A stretch of DNA of 16,958 nt from an uncultured Collinsella sp. Lineage in GTDB: Bacteria > Actinomycetota > Coriobacteriia > Coriobacteriales > Coriobacteriaceae. The stretch's first letter is position 1. Every line of letters starts with the position of its first letter. The stretch spans positions 1-16,958 of the forward strand of contig CAAENA010000086.1 of NCBI GenBank assembly GCA_900757205.1. Direction: 5' to 3'. A program made the position numbers and the translations under genes. Positions 1-7,012 of the stretch are shown here, in pieces. The notes beneath the pieces were generated by a model. The model was not told the DNA's origin and searched no databases. It was given only the letters and a program-made list of their open reading frames with translations.

Positions 1-1671
1 CACCACCAGATCGGGGTAGCGACGGATGGGACTCGTAAAGTGACAGTAGCACGGCGCGGCGAGCGCAAAGTGGCCCTCGTTGCGCGGCTTGTACAGCGCG
101 CGCTGCATGCTGCGCAACAGCAGTGTATTGACAAGTGGCGCGTTGGCCGTGCCAGCCGCGGCGTCAACCGCAGCCTGCAGCTCATCGGGACTTCCCAAGG
201 CAATACCAGCCGCACGGCGGTCGTCGATGATGCCCAGCTGCGCCAGCGCCACGGCGGCGCCGTGCAGGCTATCGGGACTGGGATCATCGTGCACGCGATA
301 GCAAGCCTCAATGTCGCGGTCGGCCAGCCACTCGGCCACGCACTCGTTGGCGAGCAGCATGGCCTCCTCGATCAGCGACGTGGCGCACGAGCGCTCGCGG
401 GCCACGATCTGCACGGGCACACCGTCCTCGTCCAAGAGCGCGCGGATCTCGGCCGTATCAAAGTCGACCGAACCGCGTGCGCGGCGAATGCGGCGGCGGA
501 GCTCCGCAAGCTCGTTGGCGGCAACCAAAAAATCACCGAGGTCGACGTTATAGCCGCGGGCTGCCTCCTCGCATGCAAGCCCACGCTCAAGCGCCTCCTC
601 GCGCGAGGCCTCGGCAGCCGCAACATCCTCGGCGGCACCCTCCAGCACCGAATACTCCACCGCGCCGGCACGCACCAGCAGTGCCTCGGCGCCATCATAG
701 TCCATGCGCACGCGCGAGCGAATCACGCTGGGGTACGGATCGTAATGCCGCACGCGACCCTGCGCATCGAGCTCAATGTCAACGGTAAACGCAAGACGGT
801 CCTCGTCAGGGCGAAGCGAACACAGGTCATTGGACAGGCGTTCGGGCAGCATGGGAAGCACGCGATCGGCCAGATACACCGATGTCGTACGATGGCGAGC
901 CTCAAGATCGATATGCCCGTCCCAAGCCACATAGTGAGAAACGTCAGCGATATGCACACCCAGCTTGTAGCCACCCTCGGGCGTGCGCTCAAGCGAAATG
1001 GCATCGTCAAAGTCGCGCGCGTCGACCGGGTCGATCGTGATGACAAAGCGGTCGCGCAGATCGCGGCGGAGCGGGTCCTTAAGCGCCGCGGACACATCGA
1101 GCGAAAGTCCCTCGGCCTCGTCCAGCGCGGCCTCGGGATAGCTATCGGTATAGCCGTAACGCGCCATCACGTATTGAACGCCCAAATCGGGCGCGTCATC
1201 TCCGCCAATGCGGCGCTCGATCGTCACGGTGCCCGACTCCAGGCGCGTCGGGTAGGTCAAAATGCGCGCGACAACGGCATCACCCGGGTGGACGCCCAGA
1301 CGATCCGCCGAGGTATCCTCGGGCAGAATGAAGAAGTCGGCCTTCAGGCGCGAATCGAGCGGCTCGATCACACCGAGCGGACCAGCGGTCTGGTACGTAC
1401 CCACCACGCTTATGGCTGCGCGCTCAACCACGCCCTCGATCACGGCGCGCCGCTCACCGTGCGGGCTGTTCTTAATGCTCACGGCAACGGTATCGCCATC
1501 CATGATCTCGCGCTTACCGCGGCCCATAACCTTGTAGTCGCCGCTCTCGGTTATGACATAGGCGCCATGCTCATGGAGCTGCACGCGCCCGGTCAGGCTC
1601 GGACGGCGTTCGCTGCGCACCGGCCCACGCTTATTGCGGGCACCGCGCTTATGCTTGTTATTGCGCCCCAT
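1..1671 (-). CDS. rnr: Ribonuclease R (RNB family), 3' part cut off by window edge
   Basis: This is a 3'-to-5' exoribonuclease that degrades structured RNA and, in bacteria that have been studied, works with SmpB/tmRNA in ribosome rescue. The 557 visible codons start at an ATG preceded by GGAGG six bases upstream. The N-terminus is basic (MGRNNKHKRGARNKRG), followed by a cold-shock/OB-like segment (GRVQLHEHGAYVI onward). The RNB catalytic motif ITIDPVDARDFDDAIS carries the four metal-binding aspartates D214, D220, D222 and D223, in the spacing of the E. coli enzyme. The RNB signature HFTSPIRRYPDLVV (544-557) is the last thing before the edge, so the end of the RNB domain and any S1 domain lie outside. 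It is the last leftward gene seen, 136 bp after ftsX and separated from it by a terminator. RNase II is the alternative, but the long basic N-terminus and the position after ftsX favour RNase R. Confidence 0.93.
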   Translation of the reverse strand, partial: MGRNNKHKRGARNKRGPVRSERRPSLTGRVQLHEHGAYVITESGDYKVMGRGKREIMDGDTVAVSIKNSPHGERRAVIEGVVERAAISVVGTYQTAGPLGVIEPLDSRLKADFFILPEDTSADRLGVHPGDAVVARILTYPTRLESGTVTIERRIGGDDAPDLGVQYVMARYGYTDSYPEAALDEAEGLSLDVSAALKDPLRRDLRDRFVITIDPVDARDFDDAISLERTPEGGYKLGVHIADVSHYVAWDGHIDLEARHRTTSVYLADRVLPMLPERLSNDLCSLRPDEDRLAFTVDIELDAQGRVRHYDPYPSVIRSRVRMDYDGAEALLVRAGAVEYSVLEGAAEDVAAAEASREEALERGLACEEAARGYNVDLGDFLVAANELAELRRRIRRARGSVDFDTAEIRALLDEDGVPVQIVARERSCATSLIEEAMLLANECVAEWLADRDIEACYRVHDDPSPDSLHGAAVALAQLGIIDDRRAAGIALGSPDELQAAVDAAAGTANAPLVNTLLLRSMQRALYKPRNEGHFALAAPCYCHFTSPIRRYPDLVV

Positions 1672-1748
1672 GGCGCCTCCTAACTATCGATTGCGAACTC
1701 CAAAGAGTCTACCCAAATGATCCGTTTTCCTGCCGTCCCCTAGGGATC

Positions 1749-1782
1749 AAAAAACGGGCCGTCCCATAAGAGACGACCCGTT
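1749..1782 (-). terminator. Intrinsic terminator after ftsX
   Basis: On the minus strand an 11-bp stem (AACGGGTCGTC pairing with GACGGCCCGTT, one G-U) closes a loop of eight bases and is followed by a run of six T. It starts 25 bp after the ftsX stop and lies before the rnr start, so it ends the ftsE-ftsX transcript and implies that rnr has its own promoter in 1672-1748. I could not identify that promoter with confidence. Confidence 0.85.
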
Positions 1783-1806
1783 GGAAGGGATGAATTCCAG
1801 GCATGC

Positions 1807-2727
1807 CTACACGCGCAGGTAGCGGCGCATGGCTATGGCAGAACCAAAGAGACCGATAATCACGCCGACCAGAATCAGCGCAGCATAGGTCACCAGGTAG
1901 TACTGCATCGGCAGGGCAAACGACATCCAGCCGATGCTCTCCTGCAAACGCGGAATCATCAGATTGCGCAGCAGCTCCAGAACGCCGATGGAAAGCAGCG
2001 AGCCCAAAATGGCCTGCAGTACGCCCTCGGTGATAAACGGACCACGAATGAAGCCGTTGCTGGCGCCGACCAGACGCATAATCGCAATCTCACGACGACG
2101 CGCCGTGATGGACAGGCGAATCGTGTTGTTGATGAAGATGAATGCGATAAAGGTCAGAAGGCCAACGAGCACCACGGCGGCGATGCGAATGTAGTTGGTC
2201 ACCTGGAACAGGCGGCTCACTTCCTCCTGGCCATACAGTACGCTCGCGTTGACGTCGCCGTCGTCCGCGATCTTTTGGAAGTCGGCATTCTTCTTGAGCT
2301 TCTTGGCCGTGCTCTCGACCTGAGACGGATCGTCCATCTCAATCGCAAACGAAGCCGGCAGCGGGTTCTGGCCATCGAGCGCGCTCATGGTGGCGTCGGC
2401 GTTGCCCGACATCTTGCTCGTATACTCGGCCAGCGCGTCGTCCTTGTCCTTATAGGTCACGGACTTGACGTTATTCCATGTCTTAAGCTCGGCCTCAAAA
2501 GCCTGAACATCAGCCTGATCGGCGTCATCGCTAATGAACGCGTTGATGACAACCTGATCCTCGACGGTGCCGATCACGGAGTTCAGCATCGCGGAGCCCA
2601 TGATGAACAGGCCGATGATAAACAGCGAAAGGAAGATCGTGATGACGGCGCCGAGCGAGGTAGTCCAGTTACGGAAGAAGTGGCTGATTGCCTCTTTGAA
2701 GGAGTAGCCCACGTTAGTTGGTGCCAT
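1807..2727 (-). CDS. ftsX: Cell division protein FtsX
   Basis: This is the integral-membrane partner of FtsE; FtsEX couples ATP hydrolysis at the division site to activation of periplasmic or extracellular peptidoglycan hydrolases. The 306-residue product has the FtsX layout: a cytoplasmic N-terminus (SFKEAISHFFRNWTTSLGAV), a first membrane helix at about 26-48, a large extracellular domain at about 50-175, then helices at about 177-200, 232-252 and 275-300. The segment ITARRREIAIMRLVGAS (about 207-223) between helices two and three is typical of the family. The ATG lies 14 bases inside the end of ftsE, so the two are translationally coupled. The length is normal for the family and no defect is seen. 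A strong terminator follows. Confidence 0.95.
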   Translation of the reverse strand: MAPTNVGYSFKEAISHFFRNWTTSLGAVITIFLSLFIIGLFIMGSAMLNSVIGTVEDQVVINAFISDDADQADVQAFEAELKTWNNVKSVTYKDKDDALAEYTSKMSGNADATMSALDGQNPLPASFAIEMDDPSQVESTAKKLKKNADFQKIADDGDVNASVLYGQEEVSRLFQVTNYIRIAAVVLVGLLTFIAFIFINNTIRLSITARRREIAIMRLVGASNGFIRGPFITEGVLQAILGSLLSIGVLELLRNLMIPRLQESIGWMSFALPMQYYLVTYAALILVGVIIGLFGSAIAMRRYLRV

Positions 2728-3934
2728 AGTTGCCGTAACCTCCCCTCTCCTGGTCGCGGATAACGTGGCCGCCCTCGAGGGCGATCACGCGACGGTGCAT
2801 GCTATCGACCATCTCGCGGTCGTGCGTGGCGACGATCACGGTGGTGCCGGTGCGGTTAATACGCTCGAGCAGCTTCATGATGCCCAGCGAGATCGCCGGG
2901 TCGAGGTTACCCGTGGGCTCGTCGCAGATCAGCAGCGGCGGACGGTTGACCATAGCGCGGGCGACGGCAACGCGCTGCTGCTCGCCACCGGAAAGCTGGT
3001 CGGGCAGCGAGTCCATCTGATCGGCCAGACCGACCAGACGCAGCACCTCGGGCACCTGGCTGCGAATGACGCCCTTGGGCTTGCCGATGCACTGCAGGGC
3101 AAACGCCACGTTTTCGTAGGCGGTCTTTTGCGGCAGAAGCTTAAAGTCCTGGAACACAGCGCCAATCTGGCGGCGCAGGAACGGAACCTTGCGGTTCTTG
3201 ATCTTCATGAGGTCCTGACCGGCAACCAGGATGCGACCGCTCGTCGGCTTGACGTCGCGGTTGAGCGTCGACAGCAGCGTGGTCTTACCCGAGCCGGAGT
3301 GACCGACCAGGAAGACGAACTCGCCCGGATAGATCTCGATGTTGATGTCGTCGAGTGCAGGCTTGTTGGGCTGTGCCGGATAGATCTTGGTGACATGCTC
3401 CATAAGGATGACGGGCTCGACACCGGCCTGCTTGGCCATCTTCTTGCGGCTGGCCTGCGGATCGATGGGCGCAAACACCGACGTAAAATCGGGGTTGTTG
3501 AGCGCGTTATCGAGGCTTGCGACCTCGGCTGCCTGATCGCTCTCGACCACCGGGGCAGCAGGCTGCGTGGGATCGGGAATAGCGGCAAAGAGACCGGACT
3601 GCGCAGGCTGAGGAACCGGCGTCGCGGGGGCCATGGGGTCGGGAATGCCGGCCATGGTAGGCTGCGGCGTGGCGGCGCCAGCCTGAGGCTGCTCCACGCG
3701 AGCGGTCACGGCCTGAACGGGCTCAAAACCCGCCGTGCCGGAAAGCGCGACATCGCTGGTGGGATTGTAGGCAAAGGGATCGGATGCCGGCTGTGCCTGA
3801 TCTGCCGGCTGAGTGGGGGCCTGAGCAACAGGCTGGCCCTCTGAATCCGGAGTGGCGAAACGACTGCCCTGGACGCCTGTCTGCGTCTTGGGGGCATCAT
3901 CGCCCGCACCGGAGGTACGGAAGTGGTTACCCAC
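2714..3934 (-). CDS. ftsE: Cell division ATP-binding protein FtsE with long N-terminal extension
   Basis: This is the ABC ATPase of the FtsEX division complex. The ABC domain occupies residues about 175-395 of 406: Walker A GHSGSGKT (211-218), Q-loop Q262, signature LSGGEQQR (314-321), Walker B LLICDEP (334-340) and H-loop H371. Usual FtsE proteins are about 220-240 residues. Here about 170 extra residues precede the ABC fold; they are rich in Pro, Gln and Ala, look disordered and contain repeated IPDP motifs (97-100 and 119-122). The GTG start at 3934 has AAGGAG five bases upstream, whereas the internal ATG at residue 166 (which would give a normal-sized FtsE) has no convincing Shine-Dalgarno sequence, so the extension is probably translated. 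The GTG is inferred from the RBS. It overlaps ftsX by 14 bases and forms an operon with it. Confidence 0.93.
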   Translation of the reverse strand: MGNHFRTSGAGDDAPKTQTGVQGSRFATPDSEGQPVAQAPTQPADQAQPASDPFAYNPTSDVALSGTAGFEPVQAVTARVEQPQAGAATPQPTMAGIPDPMAPATPVPQPAQSGLFAAIPDPTQPAAPVVESDQAAEVASLDNALNNPDFTSVFAPIDPQASRKKMAKQAGVEPVILMEHVTKIYPAQPNKPALDDINIEIYPGEFVFLVGHSGSGKTTLLSTLNRDVKPTSGRILVAGQDLMKIKNRKVPFLRRQIGAVFQDFKLLPQKTAYENVAFALQCIGKPKGVIRSQVPEVLRLVGLADQMDSLPDQLSGGEQQRVAVARAMVNRPPLLICDEPTGNLDPAISLGIMKLLERINRTGTTVIVATHDREMVDSMHRRVIALEGGHVIRDQERGGYGNYGTN

Positions 3935-3979
3935 TGGTGCTCCTTATCGTCGTGCGTTTAAACTACATGAGCGCTTTGT

Positions 3980-3985
3980 ATTTTA
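3980..3985 (-). promoter_or_regulatory. Possible -10 element for ftsE
   Basis: TAAAAT on the minus strand lies 46 bp upstream of the ftsE start in an AT-rich part of the 251-bp gap between ftsE and the divergent abiF unit. No good -35 hexamer is found at normal spacing, so this is only a candidate. Confidence 0.25.
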
Positions 3986-4093
3986 GCAGCATTAGCTTTG
4001 CTGCACATAAGAAGCATGGCGCGCCTTGGATTCCCGTCGGCCCCCTTGAATATCAACTTCATCCGAACACCTCCCCCGTCCGCCTCAATCGGG

Positions 4094-4099
4094 TATACT
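4094..4099 (+). promoter_or_regulatory. -10-like box before the abiF leader
   Basis: TATACT (five of six match to TATAAT) lies 92 bp upstream of the abiF ATG and would start transcription near 4105-4107, immediately before the two leader hairpins. No recognisable -35 box or TGn extension is present, so the assignment rests on the -10 box and its placement. Confidence 0.35.
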
Positions 4100-4111
4100 T
4101 CAGTCATTGTG

Positions 4112-4129
4112 AAAAGCCCTAGGGCTTTT
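4112..4129. repeat. Perfect 18-bp palindrome in abiF leader
   Basis: AAAAGCCCTAGGGCTTTT equals its own reverse complement. As RNA it can form a 7-bp stem with a CUAG loop; as DNA it could be an operator. It lies just after the expected transcription start of the abiF leader. Confidence 0.7.
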
Positions 4130-4130
4130 A

Positions 4131-4168
4131 GCGGCTGCGGGTACCTGTACCTTCAGCCGCATTTTTCT
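4131..4168 (+). terminator. Terminator/attenuator hairpin in front of abiF
   Basis: A 7-bp GC-rich stem (GCGGCTG/CAGCCGC) extended by an internal GGTA/TACC stem is followed by ATTTTTCTT. It sits between the -10-like box and the abiF RBS (GGAG at 4177-4180), so abiF would be expressed only by read-through. This is the arrangement known from type III toxin-antitoxin loci. Confidence 0.6.
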
Positions 4169-4185
4169 TATCTTTTGGAGCCGAT

Positions 4186-5115
4186 ATGGGAGATTCCGGC
4201 ACCGCCACAACAAGGGAACGGCCACTCATCGGCGCCGCCCAGCAAGTCCGCCACCTCAAGGACCGAGGGGTCCGCTTCGAGCTGACAGACGAGCGGGAGG
4301 CCGAGCGGTTCCTGCGAGAGAGCAACTTCTTCTTCAAGGTGAAGGCGTTCGCGAAGTGCTTCTCCCGCTACACCAACCCCGACTCGGAGCACTTCGGCTC
4401 CTACATCAACCTCGACTTCGCCCACCTCGCCGAGCTCACGAGGCTCGACCACCACCTTCGCGAGACAGTCCTCTCCCTCACACTCGACATCGAGCACTAC
4501 ATGAAGGTCGAGCTCAACAAGATGATCATGGACGAGGGAGACGATCCCTACGAGCTCATGGCGTCCTTCTTCAATTCCGAGCGCGAGAGAAAGGTCAGGG
4601 TACTCGAGAAGAGGGTCGATCTCGACTCTGTTCGGTCGAAAGCCCCGACGGTCATGGGCCTGTCCGGAGACCTGGCCGCCCAGGACGCCGAGACCGTCAT
4701 CTCCGCTCTAGCCTCCATTCTGCACCTTGCATCGGATTCGCTCGACGGGATAGACCCCGAGCACACCGAGAGGAGTCTCGCCGGGCTGGGAGGGTCCTCA
4801 TACACCCGCGGGCTCATCGAGAAGTACGGAGACCCTGGACACATGGCGGTCGAGGAGCTGGGGATCGACCGCGAGCTCGTGTCACTCACTAAGAGAGCGC
4901 CCATCGTCCACGACTTCACCGCCCTCGCCCTCTGCTACATGCACATAGCCAAGAGCGAGAACGCAAGAGGGGACGCCGCCGGGCAGCTCCGAGCCCTGCG
5001 CAGACGATTCATGGCGCACAGGGACTACTTCTCCAAGCAGGGCGAGCTGAAGAACGGCCTGGCCATGCTCAGCGAGGTCATGGACAAGACGGCTGACCGG
5101 CTCTCACGGCCATAG
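4186..5115 (+). CDS. AbiF-type Abi_2 family protein (HEPN abortive-infection / RNA-linked toxin candidate)
   Basis: Abi_2 proteins are HEPN-fold ribonucleases or ribonuclease relatives that act in phage abortive infection. In this 309-residue protein the N-terminus follows the family pattern: QQVRHLKDRGV (19-29), a FFFKVKAFAKCF block (48-59), then YINLDFAHLAELTRLDHHLR (73-92) and DIEHYMKVEL (101-110), which is the AbiF-like DIEH form. Two R-x4-H matches lie in the C-terminal half: R237-H242 (KRAPIVHDF) and R273-H278 (RRFMAHRDYF). Neither has the usual RN start, so the catalytic site is uncertain. The ATG has GGAG five bases upstream. It stands alone, divergent from ftsE, behind a structured leader with a terminator. 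Codon use (AGG/AGA Arg, CTC-rich) differs from the flanking core genes and suggests acquisition. Membership of the Abi_2 family is firm; activity is not shown. Confidence 0.82.
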   Translation: MGDSGTATTRERPLIGAAQQVRHLKDRGVRFELTDEREAERFLRESNFFFKVKAFAKCFSRYTNPDSEHFGSYINLDFAHLAELTRLDHHLRETVLSLTLDIEHYMKVELNKMIMDEGDDPYELMASFFNSERERKVRVLEKRVDLDSVRSKAPTVMGLSGDLAAQDAETVISALASILHLASDSLDGIDPEHTERSLAGLGGSSYTRGLIEKYGDPGHMAVEELGIDRELVSLTKRAPIVHDFTALALCYMHIAKSENARGDAAGQLRALRRRFMAHRDYFSKQGELKNGLAMLSEVMDKTADRLSRP

Positions 5116-5140
5116 CGGACACGTCTCGTAGCATCAGAAG

Positions 5141-5330
5141 TCAGCTCTCCGCATCCATCACCGCCCAGCCCACAGGTGCAATACTCGGAATAGATATTAG
5201 ACAAGAGGGACAGGTGGCCTGATAGTCCCCCGATTTTGTCCTGCGCTGCATCGAGGCGGAGGCATATACCGCCTTTCGAGCGCGCGTGACGCCGACGTAT
5301 AGCAGGCCGATTTCCTCGATAAGCCCGTCT
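5141..5330 (-). pseudogene. C-terminal remnant of a UvrD/PcrA-like helicase
   Basis: Read on the minus strand this stretch encodes EEIGLLYVGVTRARKAVYAS, the motif VI region of superfamily 1 UvrD-like helicases (YVGxTRA+), followed by RRTKSGDYQATCPSCLIS, resembling the usual run to a PSRFL-type end, and a TGA at 5141-5143. No start codon with an RBS and none of the earlier helicase motifs are present in the window; upstream of about 5330 the frame no longer resembles a helicase. It is therefore the tail of a gene left after deletion or rearrangement and probably a scar of mobile-element turnover in the island. Confidence 0.6.
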
Positions 5331-5474
5331 GGCGCTCTGCGCATCGACCCGAAGGCAAAGGGAGCCCAGAAGCTTGACGCTGCCATCAAGGCATGGCAGG
5401 ACGCACAGGAGAACCTCAAGTCGGGGAAGATGACTCGGGACGGTTACGGTCTCCGGCGCGTCTCGTTCAAATGA
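5331..5474 (+). pseudogene. Unidentified C-terminal gene fragment
   Basis: The plus-strand frame reads DPKAKGAQKLDAAIKAWQ followed by DAQENLKSGKMTRDGYG and a TGA. It looks like a genuine amphipathic, charged C-terminus of a larger protein (an AAIKAW..A...LKSGKMT pattern), but I cannot name the family. Upstream the frame runs antisense through the helicase remnant, so the fragment begins at a junction near 5330. It has no plausible start or RBS. It is judged a remnant rather than a small gene. Confidence 0.35.
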
Positions 5475-5653
5475 CCAGAGCGGTTTGGGAAAGCGAATAA
5501 GCTCCCTTTCCGCCTGCCACACCCTCGCATATCCGCCACTCACCGAGCATCGCTGACTGCGGTTTCCCCCATTGCATGGGACGTAAATTTCAAAATTCCG
5601 CGCACATCCCGGCGCCAAACCACGTTATGCCCTATAGGAGGTGAGGGAAGAGA
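5475..5653. other. Gap before the sigma/ABC operon
   Basis: This 179-bp stretch must contain the promoter of the sigma-ABC operon. I see no clear -35/-10 pair and no ECF-type motif. The only strong signal is AGGAGGTGA at 5636-5644, the ribosome binding site of the sigma gene, nine bases before its ATG. Confidence 0.4.
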
Positions 5654-6001
5654 ATGCAAGGCTTTCCATACGGCAGCAACGGCAGGACGGACGCGCCAGG
5701 CCGCGAAAACGACTCTTTGGTGGGGCGCTTCGCAGAGGAGCACTACGACGAGGTATACCGCTACTGCGCGCGAAGGCTCCCCTCGAAAGAGGATGCCCGA
5801 GACGTGACTCAGGAGGTGTTCCTTCGACTCGTGCGGAGCGATGCGCTATACGCCGAGCATGGAAAGCCCCTCGCGTATCTCTACACCTGCGCGCGCAACG
5901 TCTGTGCCGACTTCTACCGAGGCCAAAAACCGGTTGGCACCTTGGACGAGGACGATGCGCCGGCAATTCCTGACGCGCGGCATGTGGACATGGACGGCTG
6001 A
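5654..6001 (+). CDS. Sigma-70 family factor, region 2 part (split or frameshifted)
   Basis: The 115-residue product is the first half of a short, ECF-like sigma factor. SLVGRFAEEHYDEVYRYCARR (21-41) and DARDVTQEVFLRLV (47-60) form the core-RNAP-binding region 2.1/2.2, and LAYLYTCARNVCADFYR (73-89) matches regions 2.3/2.4, which contact the -10 element. The start is well supported by AGGAGGTGA, nearly perfectly complementary to the 16S 3' end. The frame stops with TGA at 5999-6001, where a single sigma protein would continue into region 4. Region 4 is found at once in another frame (ATG at 6004). A one-base change near 5998 would restore an intact factor of about 175 residues reading ...VDMDGLIMADALARL. 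It is either a recent frameshift or a real two-polypeptide sigma factor. It heads the ABC operon. Confidence 0.75.
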   Translation: MQGFPYGSNGRTDAPGRENDSLVGRFAEEHYDEVYRYCARRLPSKEDARDVTQEVFLRLVRSDALYAEHGKPLAYLYTCARNVCADFYRGQKPVGTLDEDDAPAIPDARHVDMDG

Positions 6002-6003
6002 TC

Positions 6004-6186
6004 ATGGCAGATGCCCTTGCCCGCCTTACGGAAGAGGAGCGCGAGGTCATCGAGCTGCGCTACGGCCAGGACCTGCCTATGTCCGACATCTCCGCCGTGA
6101 CGGGGAAGTCGAGGTTCGCCCTCTATCGAATCGAGCGGCGCGCGCTCGGCAGGCTCAAGGAACTGATGGGAGAAGGCCATGAATGA
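6004..6186 (+). CDS. Sigma-70 region 4 part (split or frameshifted)
   Basis: The 60-residue product contains only sigma region 4: LTEEEREVIELRYGQDLPMS (8-27), then a helix-turn-helix DISAVTGKSRFALYRIERRALGRLKELM (28-55) that would recognise the -35 element. The ATG lies two bases after the TGA of the region 2 frame (TGATCATG). There is no separate Shine-Dalgarno sequence, so translation would depend on re-initiation or on an original fused frame that continues upstream to 5974. It overlaps the next gene by eight bases. If the split is real it is a two-subunit sigma factor, comparable in principle to known split sigma systems such as SigO/RsoA of Bacillus; if not, this is the 3' half of a frameshifted gene. 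Confidence 0.65.
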   Translation: MADALARLTEEEREVIELRYGQDLPMSDISAVTGKSRFALYRIERRALGRLKELMGEGHE

Positions 6187-6964
6187 CTCGAAGCTAAAGG
6201 ATGCGCTGAGGAGCTACTACGCCGCTGACGCGGCATCCCCCGACGCTTCGGCGCGCAAGCGCACATTGCTGCTCGTGGAAGCAGAGGCGGCTCGCGCCTG
6301 CGGAGGCGCGAGGGAGGCGGGTTACATCCCGCTCTGGCGGTTCGTCGCGAGCCAGGTTCGGTTCGTGCGTCCCTGGGCATGGATGCTCCAGATCGCGCTT
6401 CTGGCATGCATGCTCGTTCTCGTCGGTGAGATCGGCCCGCACTCGGGAAGCCCCATCGTCGTCATGGCGGCATCGGCCCTCTCGGTTGCCATAGCGGCAC
6501 CATCGGTATTCAAGAGCTTCGAGACCCGCGTCTGCGAGATGGAGTACTCATGCCGGTTCAGCTGCGTGCAAGTGCTGGCGAGCAGGCTTTTGCTTTTCGG
6601 CCTGGCCGACGTGCTTTGGATTACGCTCGCCGTTGCGGCAGTGCCAACGCTCGCGGGGATCGACGCGCTTCGCGTACTGCTGTACGCATGCACGCCGTTC
6701 TTCTGCTCGTGTGCCACCTGCTTCTATGCGGCGCGCCGTCTGCCGGGCAACTCGCTCGTCGCCAGCGTCGCTCCCGCGATGTCCGTACTCGCGGCGCTCT
6801 GGCTGCTGAGCGCGACGTTCCCCCTCTGGTACGAGGGTGCGTCTCTCGCCGTATGGGTCGCGGCGCTCATGGCCTCCATGGCGCTCGCCGCCCTGGAGGC
6901 GTCAAGGCTCATGCGCTGCGTCTCGGGCGGCCTCTCGCCACACCTGTCAAAGGCGGCGCTCTAG
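6179..6964 (+). CDS. Six-helix membrane protein with anti-sigma-like N-terminus
   Basis: The 261-residue product has a soluble, charged N-terminal part (SKLKDALRSYYAADAASPDA) resembling the short cytoplasmic end of membrane anti-sigma factors, then six predicted helices at about 67-84, 91-110, 136-158, 164-184, 193-217 and 221-240. Cysteines cluster at 119, 125 and 129 and in helix four at 171, 176, 178 and 181. The ATG overlaps the sigma region 4 frame by eight bases, so the two are translationally coupled. Inference from position: it restrains the sigma factor or is a membrane component of the ABC exporter, or both. No zinc anti-sigma motif (HxxxCxxC) is seen. I do not recognise a named family. 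Confidence 0.75.
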   Translation: MNDSKLKDALRSYYAADAASPDASARKRTLLLVEAEAARACGGAREAGYIPLWRFVASQVRFVRPWAWMLQIALLACMLVLVGEIGPHSGSPIVVMAASALSVAIAAPSVFKSFETRVCEMEYSCRFSCVQVLASRLLLFGLADVLWITLAVAAVPTLAGIDALRVLLYACTPFFCSCATCFYAARRLPGNSLVASVAPAMSVLAALWLLSATFPLWYEGASLAVWVAALMASMALAALEASRLMRCVSGGLSPHLSKAAL

Positions 6965-7012
6965 CTCTCCTCCTGCTTATCTGCAACATCGAACGAAGGA
7001 CAAGGAACGAAC

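Larger units (their letters stand above)
4105..4168 (+). ncRNA. Putative structured small RNA upstream of abiF
   Basis: The segment contains two consecutive hairpins. The first is the perfect 18-base palindrome AAAAGCCCTAGGGCTTTT (4112-4129). The second is GCGGCTG (4131-4137) pairing with CAGCCGC (4154-4160), with an inner GGTA/TACC stem, followed by ATTTTTCTT. A -10-like box sits just upstream and the abiF start codon 18 bases downstream. Known from the family: structured RNAs have been described upstream of AbiF-type Abi genes, and RNA partners have been proposed for these proteins. Inferred: this leader is the RNA partner of the protein at 4186-5115. The exact ends are guesses from the -10 box and the T-run. 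Confidence 0.5.

Noticed and set aside
40..1683. 547-codon open frame on the plus strand
   Set aside because: It is antisense to rnr. The minus-strand frame has the RNB catalytic aspartates and an RBS; the plus frame shows no domain and has the composition of a GC-rich shadow.
2765..3844. 359-codon plus-strand frame
   Set aside because: Antisense to ftsE, whose Walker and signature motifs are clear on the minus strand.
4031..4055. TTGAAT as a -35 box for the abiF leader
   Set aside because: It lies 42 bases upstream of the -10-like TATACT, far outside normal promoter spacing.
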